Shown here one piece after another: positions 7,994 to 16,152 of a stretch of 19,650 nt of DNA. A program made the position numbers and the translations under genes. The notes below the pieces were generated by a model, which saw only the letters and a list, made by a program, of their open reading frames with translations, was not told the DNA's origin and did no database searches. Each line of letters begins with the position of its first letter. Positions within the stretch are counted from its first letter, which is position 1. The stretch is from CAYMTN01 sp964393335 (lineage in GTDB: Bacteria > Chloroflexota > Anaerolineae > Aggregatilineales > Aggregatilineaceae), in the NCBI GenBank assembly GCA_964393335.1, contig CAYMTN010000088.1:1-19650 (forward strand). The letters are read 5' to 3'.

Positions 7994-8020
7994 ACGGGGA
8001 GCCGTGCCGCTCCCCGTTTT
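7994..8020 (+). terminator. Intrinsic terminator after icd
   Basis: Nine perfect pairs, 7994-8002 (ACGGGGAGC) with 8009-8017 (GCTCCCCGT), around a 6-nt loop, followed by T at 8017-8020. It lies 33 bp after the icd stop and is the clearest rho-independent terminator in the window. It separates icd from the next gene. Confidence 0.88.
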
Positions 8021-8097
8021 GCATTTATTATTATTGCAATTAAAATATTAGAAATTGCGTGTCAAATGAGCCGGTGTATGCAAGGAGCAAAAAGACC

Positions 8098-10581
8098 ATG
8101 CCATCCCGCCCCGATTTTTTCCTGGTAAACCCTGTCGCTCGAAGTTTCATTATCACTGCGAACTTTAACGCTCCTCGAAACTACGCCTTTGCGCCAACGA
8201 AAAAACAACTGCATGAAGGCGTCGATATCATGGCCATCGACATGCAGGGCAATCCGGTGCCGGTGTTTGCCGCCCAGCGCGGAGTTGTCGATAAGGTCGC
8301 GTTTGCCCAGCAAGGCTACGGGCGCTATGTGCGCATCGTTCACCAGTGGGGCAGTCAAAAACACGTGACGTGGTATGGTCACTTATCCGCTGCGACGGTG
8401 TCGCAGGGGGATTTCGTGTTGGCCGGGCAGAAGATTGGCATTGCCGGCACTACCGGATTTTCGACGGGCATCCATCTGCACCTTACGCTACAGCATATCG
8501 GGCACGGTCTGTCAAATTACACGGTAGACGACGTGGTTGATCCGGCACCGTTCTTCCGGCTGGATGCGGTACCACCCTTTGATGAAGCGTTGTTCCTGGC
8601 CGATGTGTCCGTCGCAGATGGCATGGAGATGAGGCCCGGCCAGTCGTTCCTCAAAACGTGGCGGGTGCGCAATACCGGTACAACCGCGTGGACCGACGCT
8701 TACCGGCTGGCCTTTGCCGGCGAGGAGCACATGAGCGGGCCGGATGACGTGACGCTGCCACGCTCTCCCATCCAGCCGGGCGAAGCGATCAACATGACGG
8801 TCAGGCTGACCGCCCCCGCCGTAGCGGGCCGTCACCGCAGCCGCTGGACGTTCCGCCACCCGGATGGCAGCCTGTTTGGCGAAGACCTGTTCACGGAGGT
8901 CGTCGTCAAGGAGGCCAAACCCATCGATGAAGCGTCTTACGTGGCGGACGTGACCGTAGAGGATGGCACCATCATCCAGCCGGGGGCGGCATTTGTCAAA
9001 ACGTGGCGCGTGCATAACACTGGTACGACCACGTGGACCACCGATTTTTCCTTGCGCTTTTTGGGCGACGAACAGATGGGCGGGCCGGACCGGGTCGCGC
9101 TGCCTCGCGAAGTCAAACCCGACGAGATGATTGAGCTGTCCGTGCCATTGACCGCGCCCCAAACGGCAGGCCGTCACCGTTCGACGTGGAAACTGGCGAA
9201 TGCACAGGGCGCAATATTCGAGTTTGAACAATACGCGGAAATCCAGGTGCCGCAGCGGGTCGCGCCAGCGCAGAAACTGAATGAATTACGCTGGGTGGCG
9301 GATGTCACCATCCCCGATGAAACGCCGGTTGAGGCCGGGCAGACGTTTGTCAAGACGTGGCGCGTGCGAAACTCCGGTGAGTCAACGTGGGGGGCAGGTT
9401 ATACCCTGGGATTTTTCAGCGGAGAGCAGATGGGCGGACCGGACAGTGTGCCGCTTCCCTCGGCCCGGCCCGGCGAAACGGTCGAAGTGTCGGTCACGCT
9501 GACTGCACCGGCCAAACCCGGATTGCAGCGTAGTGTCTGGAAGCCGCGCGATCCGCAGGGCAATGTATTCGAGTTCGATTTGTTTGCGCTGGTGGATGTG
9601 GCCGACGCCGCGCAGCCCACGAGCGAGTTGAACGAACTGGGTTATGTGGCGGATGTGACTGTCGAGGATGGCACCGTCATGCGTCCGGGCGAAGCGTTTG
9701 TCAAAACATGGCGCATCCGCAACACCGGCACGACGGTATGGGGAGCGGATTATACGCTGGCCTTTTTGTCCGATGACAAAATGGATGGGCCGGACAGCGT
9801 CGCGCTGCCGCGCATCGCGCCAGGCGAGATGGCCGAGCTTTCGTTGATGCTCACGGCCCCGGCTGCGTCCGGCTTGCACAAAAGCACGTGGAAGCCGCGC
9901 GATCCGCAGGGCAAATTCTTTGATTTTATGCTGTTCGCGTTGATCGACGTGGTTGACCCCAACCAGACGTACGACATGCTTGACTATCTGCGCGGGGATG
10001 GCCGCCTCTATGACCTGGAGTTCAATTGGGCGGGCGGCGGGCGGCAGCGTGTCCAGACACAGGTTGAAGGCGACCATTTTTATCATGTCAAGAATACCGA
10101 GTGGGAAGAGATGTGGGCCGACGATCATTTTATCAATCGTGGCACGGATACATCACCGGGCAGCGGCGAGGTGTACACCTTATTTGAAAACGGGCAGTAT
10201 GGCAGCCCCTGGGTGCCGCGCCGGATGACGATCGGCGTTCCCTTCAGACGTACCCCGCTGGTGCTCTTCCGGCGCAAGAACGATGGGGCCGAAGTGCCGA
10301 ATAAACGTTTTGTGCACGCCACATGGATTCAGCTTGAAGCAGTTCACAGCCATTTTGAGATGCCGGGCGGCGTTGATCTGGAGGGTGTGGCGGTGCTGGC
10401 TGCGTTTGAGGATCAGAACGGCAAGCCCAAAAAACAGCCGTTCGAGCACTACTACTACGCCAAGAATTATGGTCTGGTTGGATGGGAAGGCTCGTTAGGT
10501 CGATCCACGATTACCCAGGAATTTCCGCGCGGTAGCCAGCCCGATAACCGGCGCGAGTCGCTGTCCTGGCTGACGCGCTGA
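8098..10581 (+). CDS. M23 (LytM-type) metallopeptidase with four NBR1-like Ig domains and an unrecognised C-terminal domain
   Basis: 827 residues. Residues about 15-155 form an M23 zinc peptidase: His39 and Asp43 in HEGVD, YGH (His94) and HLHL (His126, His128) give the full zinc and catalytic set, so it should cut peptidoglycan cross-links or glycyl peptides. Four Ig-like repeats follow (about 167-273, 280-387, 398-500, 510-615). Each begins ADVT/S-V-x-DG and carries (F/L)(V/L)KTWR(V/I)(R/H)N(T/S)G and an LTAP strand, the pattern of the Ig domain first named in NBR1. Residues about 620-827 are Trp/Tyr-rich and unfamiliar. No signal peptide or membrane anchor is visible, which is odd for a wall enzyme. 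The ATG at 8098 has a perfect AAGGAG (8082-8087). An in-frame GTG at 8059 gives 13 more residues but lacks a ribosome site. No obvious operon partner. Confidence 0.88.
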   Translation: MPSRPDFFLVNPVARSFIITANFNAPRNYAFAPTKKQLHEGVDIMAIDMQGNPVPVFAAQRGVVDKVAFAQQGYGRYVRIVHQWGSQKHVTWYGHLSAATVSQGDFVLAGQKIGIAGTTGFSTGIHLHLTLQHIGHGLSNYTVDDVVDPAPFFRLDAVPPFDEALFLADVSVADGMEMRPGQSFLKTWRVRNTGTTAWTDAYRLAFAGEEHMSGPDDVTLPRSPIQPGEAINMTVRLTAPAVAGRHRSRWTFRHPDGSLFGEDLFTEVVVKEAKPIDEASYVADVTVEDGTIIQPGAAFVKTWRVHNTGTTTWTTDFSLRFLGDEQMGGPDRVALPREVKPDEMIELSVPLTAPQTAGRHRSTWKLANAQGAIFEFEQYAEIQVPQRVAPAQKLNELRWVADVTIPDETPVEAGQTFVKTWRVRNSGESTWGAGYTLGFFSGEQMGGPDSVPLPSARPGETVEVSVTLTAPAKPGLQRSVWKPRDPQGNVFEFDLFALVDVADAAQPTSELNELGYVADVTVEDGTVMRPGEAFVKTWRIRNTGTTVWGADYTLAFLSDDKMDGPDSVALPRIAPGEMAELSLMLTAPAASGLHKSTWKPRDPQGKFFDFMLFALIDVVDPNQTYDMLDYLRGDGRLYDLEFNWAGGGRQRVQTQVEGDHFYHVKNTEWEEMWADDHFINRGTDTSPGSGEVYTLFENGQYGSPWVPRRMTIGVPFRRTPLVLFRRKNDGAEVPNKRFVHATWIQLEAVHSHFEMPGGVDLEGVAVLAAFEDQNGKPKKQPFEHYYYAKNYGLVGWEGSLGRSTITQEFPRGSQPDNRRESLSWLTR

Positions 10582-10588
10582 TCAGCGC
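10575..10588. repeat. 14-bp perfect palindrome over the stop of the M23 gene
   Basis: GCGCTGATCAGCGC is self-complementary across all 14 bases and contains the TGA stop (10579-10581). It has no loop, so it is more likely a protein site or chance than a terminator. It lies just before the hairpin at 10599-10620. Confidence 0.35.
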
Positions 10589-10598
10589 CCGTGTGCCG

Positions 10599-10620
10599 GG
10601 GGTGTCCGACCGGACGCCCC
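10599..10620. terminator. Hairpin between convergent M23 and phoU genes
   Basis: Arms 10599-10607 and 10612-10620 form nine pairs (one G-T) around a GACC tetraloop. It sits in the 72-bp space between convergent genes and could stop transcription from both sides. Neither side has a U-tract, so termination efficiency is uncertain. Confidence 0.5.
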
Positions 10621-10653
10621 AGCCTGGGTTGCGCGGAAAACAGGGACACGCGC

Positions 10654-11334
10654 CTATTCATCGTTCTCAGTGCCTTTGACCTGGCCGGTGACCATGAAGA
10701 TCACGCGCTCGCAGATGTTTTTGATGCGGTCACCGATGCGCTCGATGTCATGGGATGTCCACAGCAGGTGAGTCGCGCGGTTGATGTTGCGCGGGTCCTG
10801 TAGCATAAACGTCAGCAGTTCGCGATAGATTTGCTCGTCAAGTTGATCGATTTCCCGGTCGCGCTGGATGGTTTGCTCGGCCTGTTCGGCATCCCAGTCC
10901 AGGTAAGCGTTCAGACTGGCGCGCATCATGGCGCGGGCTGTTTGGGCCATGCGTGGCAGATCGATCAGGGGTTTTAGCATTGGTTCTTGGGCCAGCGCAA
11001 TCGCGTGTTCGGCGACGTGTTCGGCGTGGTCGCCAATGCGTTCCAGTTCGACCACGATATGTATCGCGGTGACGATCGAGCGCAAGTCACGGGCGGTGGG
11101 TTGTTGCAGCGCCAGCAGCCGGTAGCAGTTGCTTTCGATCTGGTAGCGGAGCGCGTTGATCGCCTGGTCGTCGGCTATGACTTGCCGTCCCAACTCGACG
11201 TTTTGCTCTTTAAGCGCCAGCAAGGCACGCTCGATGGCCGAATCGGCCATGTGCCCAATGCGCAGAATATTATCGCGCAGAGCGGTTAATTCGCGGTCAA
11301 GCAGGCTTCGTGATTTCAGTCTGACTTCGTTCAT
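10654..11334 (-). CDS. phoU: PhoU, phosphate signalling regulator
   Basis: 226 residues, all helical, with the two PhoU repeats. The first metal-binding signature is ELERIGDHAEHV (96-107) and the second is HDIERIGDRIKNICE (195-209). The spacing of about 100 residues between them is that of canonical PhoU. It works at the inner face of the membrane, linking the Pst transporter to PhoR so that the Pho regulon is off when phosphate is ample, and it limits Pst uptake. It is the last gene of the pst operon, starting 12 bp after the pstB stop with a GGGGGC ribosome site, which matches the usual pstSCAB-phoU order. A hairpin at 10599-10620 lies beyond its stop. Confidence 0.96.
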   Translation of the reverse strand: MNEVRLKSRSLLDRELTALRDNILRIGHMADSAIERALLALKEQNVELGRQVIADDQAINALRYQIESNCYRLLALQQPTARDLRSIVTAIHIVVELERIGDHAEHVAEHAIALAQEPMLKPLIDLPRMAQTARAMMRASLNAYLDWDAEQAEQTIQRDREIDQLDEQIYRELLTFMLQDPRNINRATHLLWTSHDIERIGDRIKNICERVIFMVTGQVKGTENDE

Positions 11335-11346
11335 AGCAGCCCCCGG

Positions 11347-12144
11347 TTACCCAAAGCGCCCGGTGATGTAATCCTCCGTCCGGCGGTCAGCAGGCCGGTT
11401 GAAGATTTTTTCCGTGCGATCATATTCGATCAGTTCGCCCGCGCGCTGATCGTCCAGCAGCATGAACGCGGTGAAATCGGACACACGCGCGGCCTGCTGC
11501 ATGTTGTGCGTGACGATGATAATCGTGTAGTCTGCGCTCAGCTCGCGCATCAGGTCTTCGATGCGCAGCGTGGCAATCGGGTCCAGCGCGGAACATGGCT
11601 CGTCCATCAGGATGATCTCCGGCTCGACAGCCAGCGCCCGCGCGATGCACAGGCGCTGCTGCTGCCCGCCAGACAGCGCCAGCCCTGATTTTTTCAGATC
11701 GTTTTTTACTTCGTCCCACAGCGCCGCCTGCCGCAGGCTGCGCTCGACAATGTCTTCCAGGATCGATTTGCTGCGCTGGCCGAGAATACGCGGCCCATAT
11801 GCGACGTTGTCAAAGATGGATTTGGGGAACGGGTTCGGGCGCTGGAACACCATCCCGACCCGCCGCCGGACCTCGACCGGATCGACTGCCGGATCGTACA
11901 GATTCTGCCCGTGAAACAGCACTTCCCCGCTGGTGCGGGTGCCGGGCACCAGCTCGTTCATGCGGTTGATCGAACGCAGCAGCGTGCTTTTGCCGCAACC
12001 TGACGGGCCGATCAGGGCCGTGATCTTGTTGCGGGCGATCAACATCGACACATCGCGGACCGCGAGAAAATTACCGTAGTAGACGTGCAGATTACGGATG
12101 TCGATTGCGTATTTCACATGGGTGCCGGTAGCAACTGAGGTCAT
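11347..12144 (-). CDS. pstB: PstB, phosphate ABC transporter ATP-binding protein
   Basis: 265 residues with every ABC ATPase element: Walker A GPSGCGKST (46-54), Q-loop Gln101 in FQRPNPFP, signature LSGGQQQR (157-164), Walker B IILMDEP (177-183) followed by the D-loop SALD, and the switch His213 in VTHNMQQA. The QRPNPFPKSI segment and the EVRRRVGMVFQ stretch are typical of PstB rather than other importers. It hydrolyses ATP on the cytoplasmic face to drive phosphate through PstC/PstA. Its ATG overlaps the pstA stop (ATGA at 12141-12144), indicating translational coupling, and its AGGAGA ribosome site lies inside the last codons of pstA. The length fits the family (about 250-290). Confidence 0.97.
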   Translation of the reverse strand: MTSVATGTHVKYAIDIRNLHVYYGNFLAVRDVSMLIARNKITALIGPSGCGKSTLLRSINRMNELVPGTRTSGEVLFHGQNLYDPAVDPVEVRRRVGMVFQRPNPFPKSIFDNVAYGPRILGQRSKSILEDIVERSLRQAALWDEVKNDLKKSGLALSGGQQQRLCIARALAVEPEIILMDEPCSALDPIATLRIEDLMRELSADYTIIIVTHNMQQAARVSDFTAFMLLDDQRAGELIEYDRTEKIFNRPADRRTEDYITGRFG

Positions 12145-13808
12145 GATAATCTCCTGCTGTAACGATTGCGCAAGATAATGGCGACTGAATTCAGGGTCAG
12201 CAGCAGGACCAGCAAGACGACAATGGCCGCCGCCGCCGCGTTGCGAAATTCATCCTGGGGCAGGGTGGTCCAGCGATAGATCACCAGCGGCAGGGCCGTG
12301 AAGATTGAGAACGGCCCGTTGGGGTCTTGCGTCAGGTATGTCGCGCCCCCGACCAGGATCAGCGGGGCGGTTTCGCCGATTGCCCGCGAGATGGCCAGGA
12401 TCGTGCCGGTCAAGATGCCCGGCATTGTCGTTGGCAGCACATGATGCCAGATCGTCTGCCACTGCGTCGCGCCCAGCCCGTAACTGGCCTGGCGCAGCGA
12501 ATTCGGCACGGCGCGGATCGCTTCCTGCGCGTTGATGATGATCAGCGGCAGGATGAGCAGCGCCAGCGTGAACCCGGCAGATAACACGGTGCGTCCGTTG
12601 GCTGTGTCGGCCCCAAACGCGTGCCCGCTGGTGATATGCTCCAGGCTGCGCACAAAGATCGCCAGCCCCAACATGCCGTAAATGATCGATGGCACGCCCG
12701 CCAGGTTGCTGATGTTGGTCTGGATGATCTGGTTCAGGCGATTATCACCGGCGTATTCCTCAAGATAAATCGCAGCGCCGACGCCCACCGGAAAGGCGAT
12801 CAAGATCGTGATGGCGATGATCAGCAGCGAACCGTACAACGCCGGGCGGATGCCGGTTGCATCTGGTTTGCGCGGGTCCAGCGCGCTGCTGAGAAATTCC
12901 CAGTTGACCCACGAACGCCACTTGAGGTCTGCTTTTGGGTACTTGTCGGCGGTCGTGCGCTCGATGTCGTCTCGCGTCGTCAGGGATTCGAGCAGCGTCC
13001 AGCTATCGACGACTTCAGGCTGAACGATCTCGTCAAATACGAGCTTTTTCAGGTGTTCCCGATCCAGGTTGTCGATCAGAATGGCGGCTGCCTGTCTCTC
13101 GTCGAGTTTGTTGAGCGGCGTTTCCGCCAGGTCGGCAGGGTAGTTGTGCCGGTTCAAGACCTGTGATACCGGCTGCGGGCTGAGGGTGGCCCATTGTCCC
13201 TGATCCGCTTTGACCACGTCCTGCAAAATGAACACGCGCAGCCGCGCCACGCGCGCGTTATCGGCCAGCACGGCTCCCAGGTCCTCCGCCGACAGGTCGT
13301 CCAGCGGGCGGTTGACCGGCTCGCCGTCGATCGTCAGGTCTTCCGGTTCGACGGCGTACTGGACGGCGGTCAGGCCGATTGTTTTGTTGACGATTGTGCT
13401 GATCAGCACCAGCAGCGCGATCAAAGCTACAGCGACCGACGTTTTGTACAGCGTACGCATGATCGTGCCCCGGATACGGCGCGCGGCGATATTCCGTTTG
13501 AGCGCTTCGCCGGTGGGCAGAATGCCGGGATCGGTCGCGCGGTCCGGAAGGATTTCCCACAGGAGGACCAACGCACCGATGCTACCTATCAGACTGCCGA
13601 GCACGGCCAGCCCGCCCCTGTCCGGCAGGGCGAGCAGCAGGCCCAGCGCCGGTAACATACTGCCCGCTAACCCGGTCAGAGCGCCCAACAGCACGCCGAG
13701 TCTTGGACTGTATCCCTTGCGGGCCGCGATCTGCGCGGTCGCCATGCTGCCGTTGACGGCGATCAACAGGCTGAAAAATCCCGCGCCCAGTAGGGCCAAT
13801 CGATCCAT
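12141..13808 (-). CDS. pstA: PstA, phosphate ABC transporter permease with large N-terminal and external extensions
   Basis: 555 residues from ATG 13808, against about 280-300 for ordinary PstA. Numbered from that ATG: residues 1-88 hold three hydrophobic segments (about 4-26, 37-62, 66-88). A charged linker (90-118) is followed by the membrane helix expected at the N-terminus of PstA (about 122-140). Next is a roughly 180-residue non-membrane segment (about 145-322), then the permease core with PVGVGAAIYLEEYA and NLAGVPSIIYG. The EAA-type loop is EAIRAVPNSLRQASYGLGATQWQT (two pieces: 429-440 and 441-452). Together with PstC it forms the phosphate channel. ATG 13817 is also in frame but abuts the GGGG; the ribosome site AAAGGGG (13818-13824) is better spaced for 13808. 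It starts 25 bp after the pstC stop, and its TGA overlaps the pstB ATG. The role of the extra parts is unknown. Confidence 0.93.
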   Translation of the reverse strand: MDRLALLGAGFFSLLIAVNGSMATAQIAARKGYSPRLGVLLGALTGLAGSMLPALGLLLALPDRGGLAVLGSLIGSIGALVLLWEILPDRATDPGILPTGEALKRNIAARRIRGTIMRTLYKTSVAVALIALLVLISTIVNKTIGLTAVQYAVEPEDLTIDGEPVNRPLDDLSAEDLGAVLADNARVARLRVFILQDVVKADQGQWATLSPQPVSQVLNRHNYPADLAETPLNKLDERQAAAILIDNLDREHLKKLVFDEIVQPEVVDSWTLLESLTTRDDIERTTADKYPKADLKWRSWVNWEFLSSALDPRKPDATGIRPALYGSLLIIAITILIAFPVGVGAAIYLEEYAGDNRLNQIIQTNISNLAGVPSIIYGMLGLAIFVRSLEHITSGHAFGADTANGRTVLSAGFTLALLILPLIIINAQEAIRAVPNSLRQASYGLGATQWQTIWHHVLPTTMPGILTGTILAISRAIGETAPLILVGGATYLTQDPNGPFSIFTALPLVIYRWTTLPQDEFRNAAAAAIVVLLVLLLTLNSVAIILRNRYSRRLS

Positions 13809-13833
13809 GTGTTCCATCCCCTTTGATTGAGGC

Positions 13834-14832
13834 TTACTCGTACACTTCGCGGAAACGTCTGACGACGGACCGGCTGAGGATGTTCAGGCCAAGCGTCATG
13901 GCGAACAGCAGCAGGCCGACTACGAAAATCGCGTTGTAGTCTAGCGTGTCGTAGCCCAAGTCGCCGCCGCTGATGCTGGCAATGTAGCCGGTCATGGTCC
14001 AGGCGGACTGAAACGGATTGAGTGTCAGGTTGGAACGTGCGCCAGCCGCAATCGCCATGATCATCGTCTCGCCGATGGCGCGTGAAATGGCGATGATCAA
14101 CGCGGCGACAATGCCAGAGACGGCGGCGGGCAGCACGATACGCGCGGTCGTTTCGAGCCGCGTAGAGCCAAGCCCATACGACGCTTCGCGCAGGGTGCGC
14201 GGCACGGCGCTGAGTGCGTCCTCGCTCATCGACGCGACCAGCGGCAAAATCATGATGCCCATCACCATCCCGGCGGACGCGACGTTGAAGATTTCGACTG
14301 TGTCGCGTCCTAACAAGTCTTGCAGCACAGGTGTCATGAATTGCAGCGCAAAGAAGCCGTAAACAACGGTTGGCACACCGGCTAACACCTCAAGGATCGG
14401 TTTGATGGTGCTGCGCGTGCGCGGTGACGCGTACTCGCTCAAATAAATGGCCGAACCAAGCCCCAGCGGCAGGGCGACCAGCATGGAAATAGCCGTGCTC
14501 ATCAGCGTAGCCGACACCAGCGGTGCGATGCCAACTTGATAGCGGTGCGGCTGCCACTGCGTCGTGTTGACAAAATCCAGCACGCCGATGCTGTGAATCT
14601 GGCCGCCTTCGTCGATGTACTTGCTGGTCACCAGTAGCAGCGATTCATGGCCTAACACCAGCACGATAGCGATGGTCGTGAAGATGGTCATGAAGCCGCA
14701 CAGGAACAAAAAACCCTGGATCAGGCTTTCGCCAGGGCGTATGTGCTTCCCCAGTCCGGCCAAATCTCCCTGATCAGCGACTCGTGGCGCGGCCTGAATA
14801 CCTTCGCGTACGATCACCGCCTTATTATCCAT
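13834..14832 (-). CDS. pstC: PstC, phosphate ABC transporter permease
   Basis: 332 residues from ATG 14832. After a cytoplasmic N-terminus there is a first membrane helix (FLFLCGFMTIFTTIAIVLVL) and an external loop. The permease core has LPLGLGSAIYLSEYA and LEVLAGVPTVVYGFFAL, and the EAA-like loop EDALSAVPRTLREASYGLGS contacts PstB. The SRAIGETMIMAIAAG segment is typical of PstC. It pairs with PstA to form the membrane channel for phosphate. An open frame extends 37 codons upstream to 14943, but those residues are not family-like. The GAGGAAA ribosome site (14839-14845) fits ATG 14832 (MDNKAVIVREG). The 138-bp gap back to pstS contains a long hairpin, which may lower pstC expression relative to pstS. 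Confidence 0.95.
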   Translation of the reverse strand: MDNKAVIVREGIQAAPRVADQGDLAGLGKHIRPGESLIQGFLFLCGFMTIFTTIAIVLVLGHESLLLVTSKYIDEGGQIHSIGVLDFVNTTQWQPHRYQVGIAPLVSATLMSTAISMLVALPLGLGSAIYLSEYASPRTRSTIKPILEVLAGVPTVVYGFFALQFMTPVLQDLLGRDTVEIFNVASAGMVMGIMILPLVASMSEDALSAVPRTLREASYGLGSTRLETTARIVLPAAVSGIVAALIIAISRAIGETMIMAIAAGARSNLTLNPFQSAWTMTGYIASISGGDLGYDTLDYNAIFVVGLLLFAMTLGLNILSRSVVRRFREVYE

Positions 14833-14898
14833 GCTGTTTTCCTCGCTTGACTCGATCAATGCGGTCATCCATGTGCAGACCGTCGCCGGTTCAACCAA

Positions 14899-14937
14899 AC
14901 CCGCGTGGACAGGGTGGCGTGCCCTTCCCACACGGGT
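14899..14937 (-). promoter_or_regulatory. Long imperfect hairpin in the pstS-pstC gap
   Basis: Arms 14899-14903/14933-14937, 14905-14908/14928-14931 and 14911-14914/14922-14925 form 13 pairs interrupted by two symmetric internal loops (14904 with 14932; 14909-14910 with 14926-14927) and capped by a 7-nt loop. It lies 34 bp after the pstS stop with no U-tract. In the mRNA it would suit 3'-end protection of pstS or partial termination, giving more PstS than permease; this role is inferred. Confidence 0.55.
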
Positions 14938-14970
14938 GCTCATCGTCCATGTTTCAGGAGATTGTGCGGC

Positions 14971-16041
14971 TTACTCAGCCATCCCCATTGCATCCAGCCA
15001 CGTCTGCTTGGACACGTTGAGGGTCTCGGTGCTGGCCGGGAAATAACCCACTTCGTTGACAACCTCGGTGGCGTTCGTCAGGTAATAGTTGATGAACGTG
15101 GCCACCTGCGGTTTTTCGTCCAGAATGTTTTGGGCTGAGTAGATGAACAGCGGACGGCTGAGCATGTACTCGCCACTTTCGGCGGTGTCATAGTTGGGAG
15201 CCACGTAGCTGATTCCTTCGGCTTCCCACTCGTCTTCGGGAATGGCAACCAGGTTTCCGTCTGCGTCGTTGATCATGTCGTTGGCAATCGCCACCGCCTT
15301 GAGCTCATCTTGGTTTTCGACGTAGTACGCGAAACCGAAGTACCCGATGGCGTAATCACTGCCGAGGATGCCCTCGACCAGGGTGTAGTCGTTTTCGCTG
15401 GTGGTGGGGTTGGGAGCCAGCAGGGCCGAGAAGCGGGCTTCGCGCTCGGTGTACATGCCCTTCGTGCCGAGTACGGCCTCACCGAAAAAGTCAAAGGTGC
15501 CGCTGTCGGTGCCGGGGATGAAGAGCTGGATATCTTCGGCGGGCCACTCAGGATTGACTTCAGTCCACCTGGTCACGTCGCCAGTGAAGATGCTGACGAG
15601 TTCGCTGCGCTTCAATTCGTCCACAAACGAATTCTTGCCAACGGCGACCGTGATGGCGTCGATGCCGATCTTGAATTCCAACACGCTGCGACCAATCGCT
15701 TCGCAATCAGCGAGTTCGGCGTCTTTGATCGGGCGGCTGGCGTTCGAAATGTCTGTCGAGCCTTCTTTGCAGAAACGCTCGAACCCCGCCGACGTGCCGG
15801 TTTCGGCGACGGCGATGTTGCCCATGAAGCCGTCATCGTTGAAACGCGCGGCCATTGCAACCGTCACCGGTTCGACCGTCGAGCTGCCCGCGATGGCGAT
15901 ATCACCCGTCACGCTCAAAGGGTCCACGTCAGGCAAAACTATCGCTTCTTCGCCATCCTGTGCCTGGGCGTTGGCTACCGGCAGAACCAGCGCCAGAATG
16001 AGAGCCAGGCCGATAATGGTTTTCCAGGTCTGTTTACGCAT
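14971..16041 (-). CDS. pstS: PstS, periplasmic/extracellular phosphate-binding protein
   Basis: 356 residues. A Sec signal peptide covers about 1-27 (MRKQTWK basic start, hydrophobic core GLALILALVLPV, cleavage near ANAQA). There is no lipobox Cys, so it is exported free rather than lipid-anchored. The PBP-like fold carries phosphate contacts in AGSSTVEPV (51-59), a DISNASRPI segment (97-105) and GTDSGTFDFF (177-186), whose Ser-Gly-Thr is typical of PstS. LVSIFTGDVTRWTEVNP is another family block. It captures inorganic phosphate and delivers it to PstC/PstA. The ribosome site AAGGAG (16054-16059) lies 12 nt before the ATG. The first gene of the pst operon is preceded by four phased TTAAA-type repeats that are likely the PhoB target. 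Confidence 0.96.
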   Translation of the reverse strand: MRKQTWKTIIGLALILALVLPVANAQAQDGEEAIVLPDVDPLSVTGDIAIAGSSTVEPVTVAMAARFNDDGFMGNIAVAETGTSAGFERFCKEGSTDISNASRPIKDAELADCEAIGRSVLEFKIGIDAITVAVGKNSFVDELKRSELVSIFTGDVTRWTEVNPEWPAEDIQLFIPGTDSGTFDFFGEAVLGTKGMYTEREARFSALLAPNPTTSENDYTLVEGILGSDYAIGYFGFAYYVENQDELKAVAIANDMINDADGNLVAIPEDEWEAEGISYVAPNYDTAESGEYMLSRPLFIYSAQNILDEKPQVATFINYYLTNATEVVNEVGYFPASTETLNVSKQTWLDAMGMAE

Positions 16042-16131
16042 TGTGGTGTTTTACTCCTTGCAAAACGGTATGCCAGGGTGGGTCACAAGTATGGGTTTAC
16101 CCTGAACAATTGGTAATGATAAGGGGAGGAG

Positions 16132-16137
16132 ATAAAA
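16132..16137 (-). promoter_or_regulatory. Candidate -10 box of the pstS promoter
   Basis: Read on the - strand this is TTTTAT, 15 nt downstream of the last TTAAAC repeat (16153-16158), the distance expected when an activator bound to phased repeats replaces the -35. TATCAT at 16116-16121 is an alternative. Only a weak match to consensus. Confidence 0.3.
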
Positions 16138-16152
16138 CGACCAGAAAGCGAG

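Noticed and set aside
6156..8024. - strand frames of 315 and 260 codons opposite the redoxin and icd genes
   Set aside because: Antisense to well-supported genes, no ribosome site or motif.
8512..10128. Long - strand open frames (239 and 248 codons) across the Ig repeats
   Set aside because: They repeat with the Ig period because the sense gene is repetitive; composition is Arg/His-rich and no domain is recognisable.
12141..13460. A normal-sized pstA starting at the internal ATG near 13460
   Set aside because: That ATG has only a weak GGGG upstream, whereas 13808 has AAAGGGG at good spacing and sits 25 bp after pstC. Without the longer form, a 350-bp gap would hold an unexplained hydrophobic frame.
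14833..14943. 37-codon upstream extension of pstC
   Set aside because: The residues are not family-like and overlap the intergenic hairpin; ATG 14832 has a better ribosome site.
15310..16116. 268-codon + strand open frame over pstS, and a 234-codon frame in the same region
   Set aside because: Both are antisense to the clearly recognised pstS and show no family motif; they are shadows produced by GC-rich codon use.
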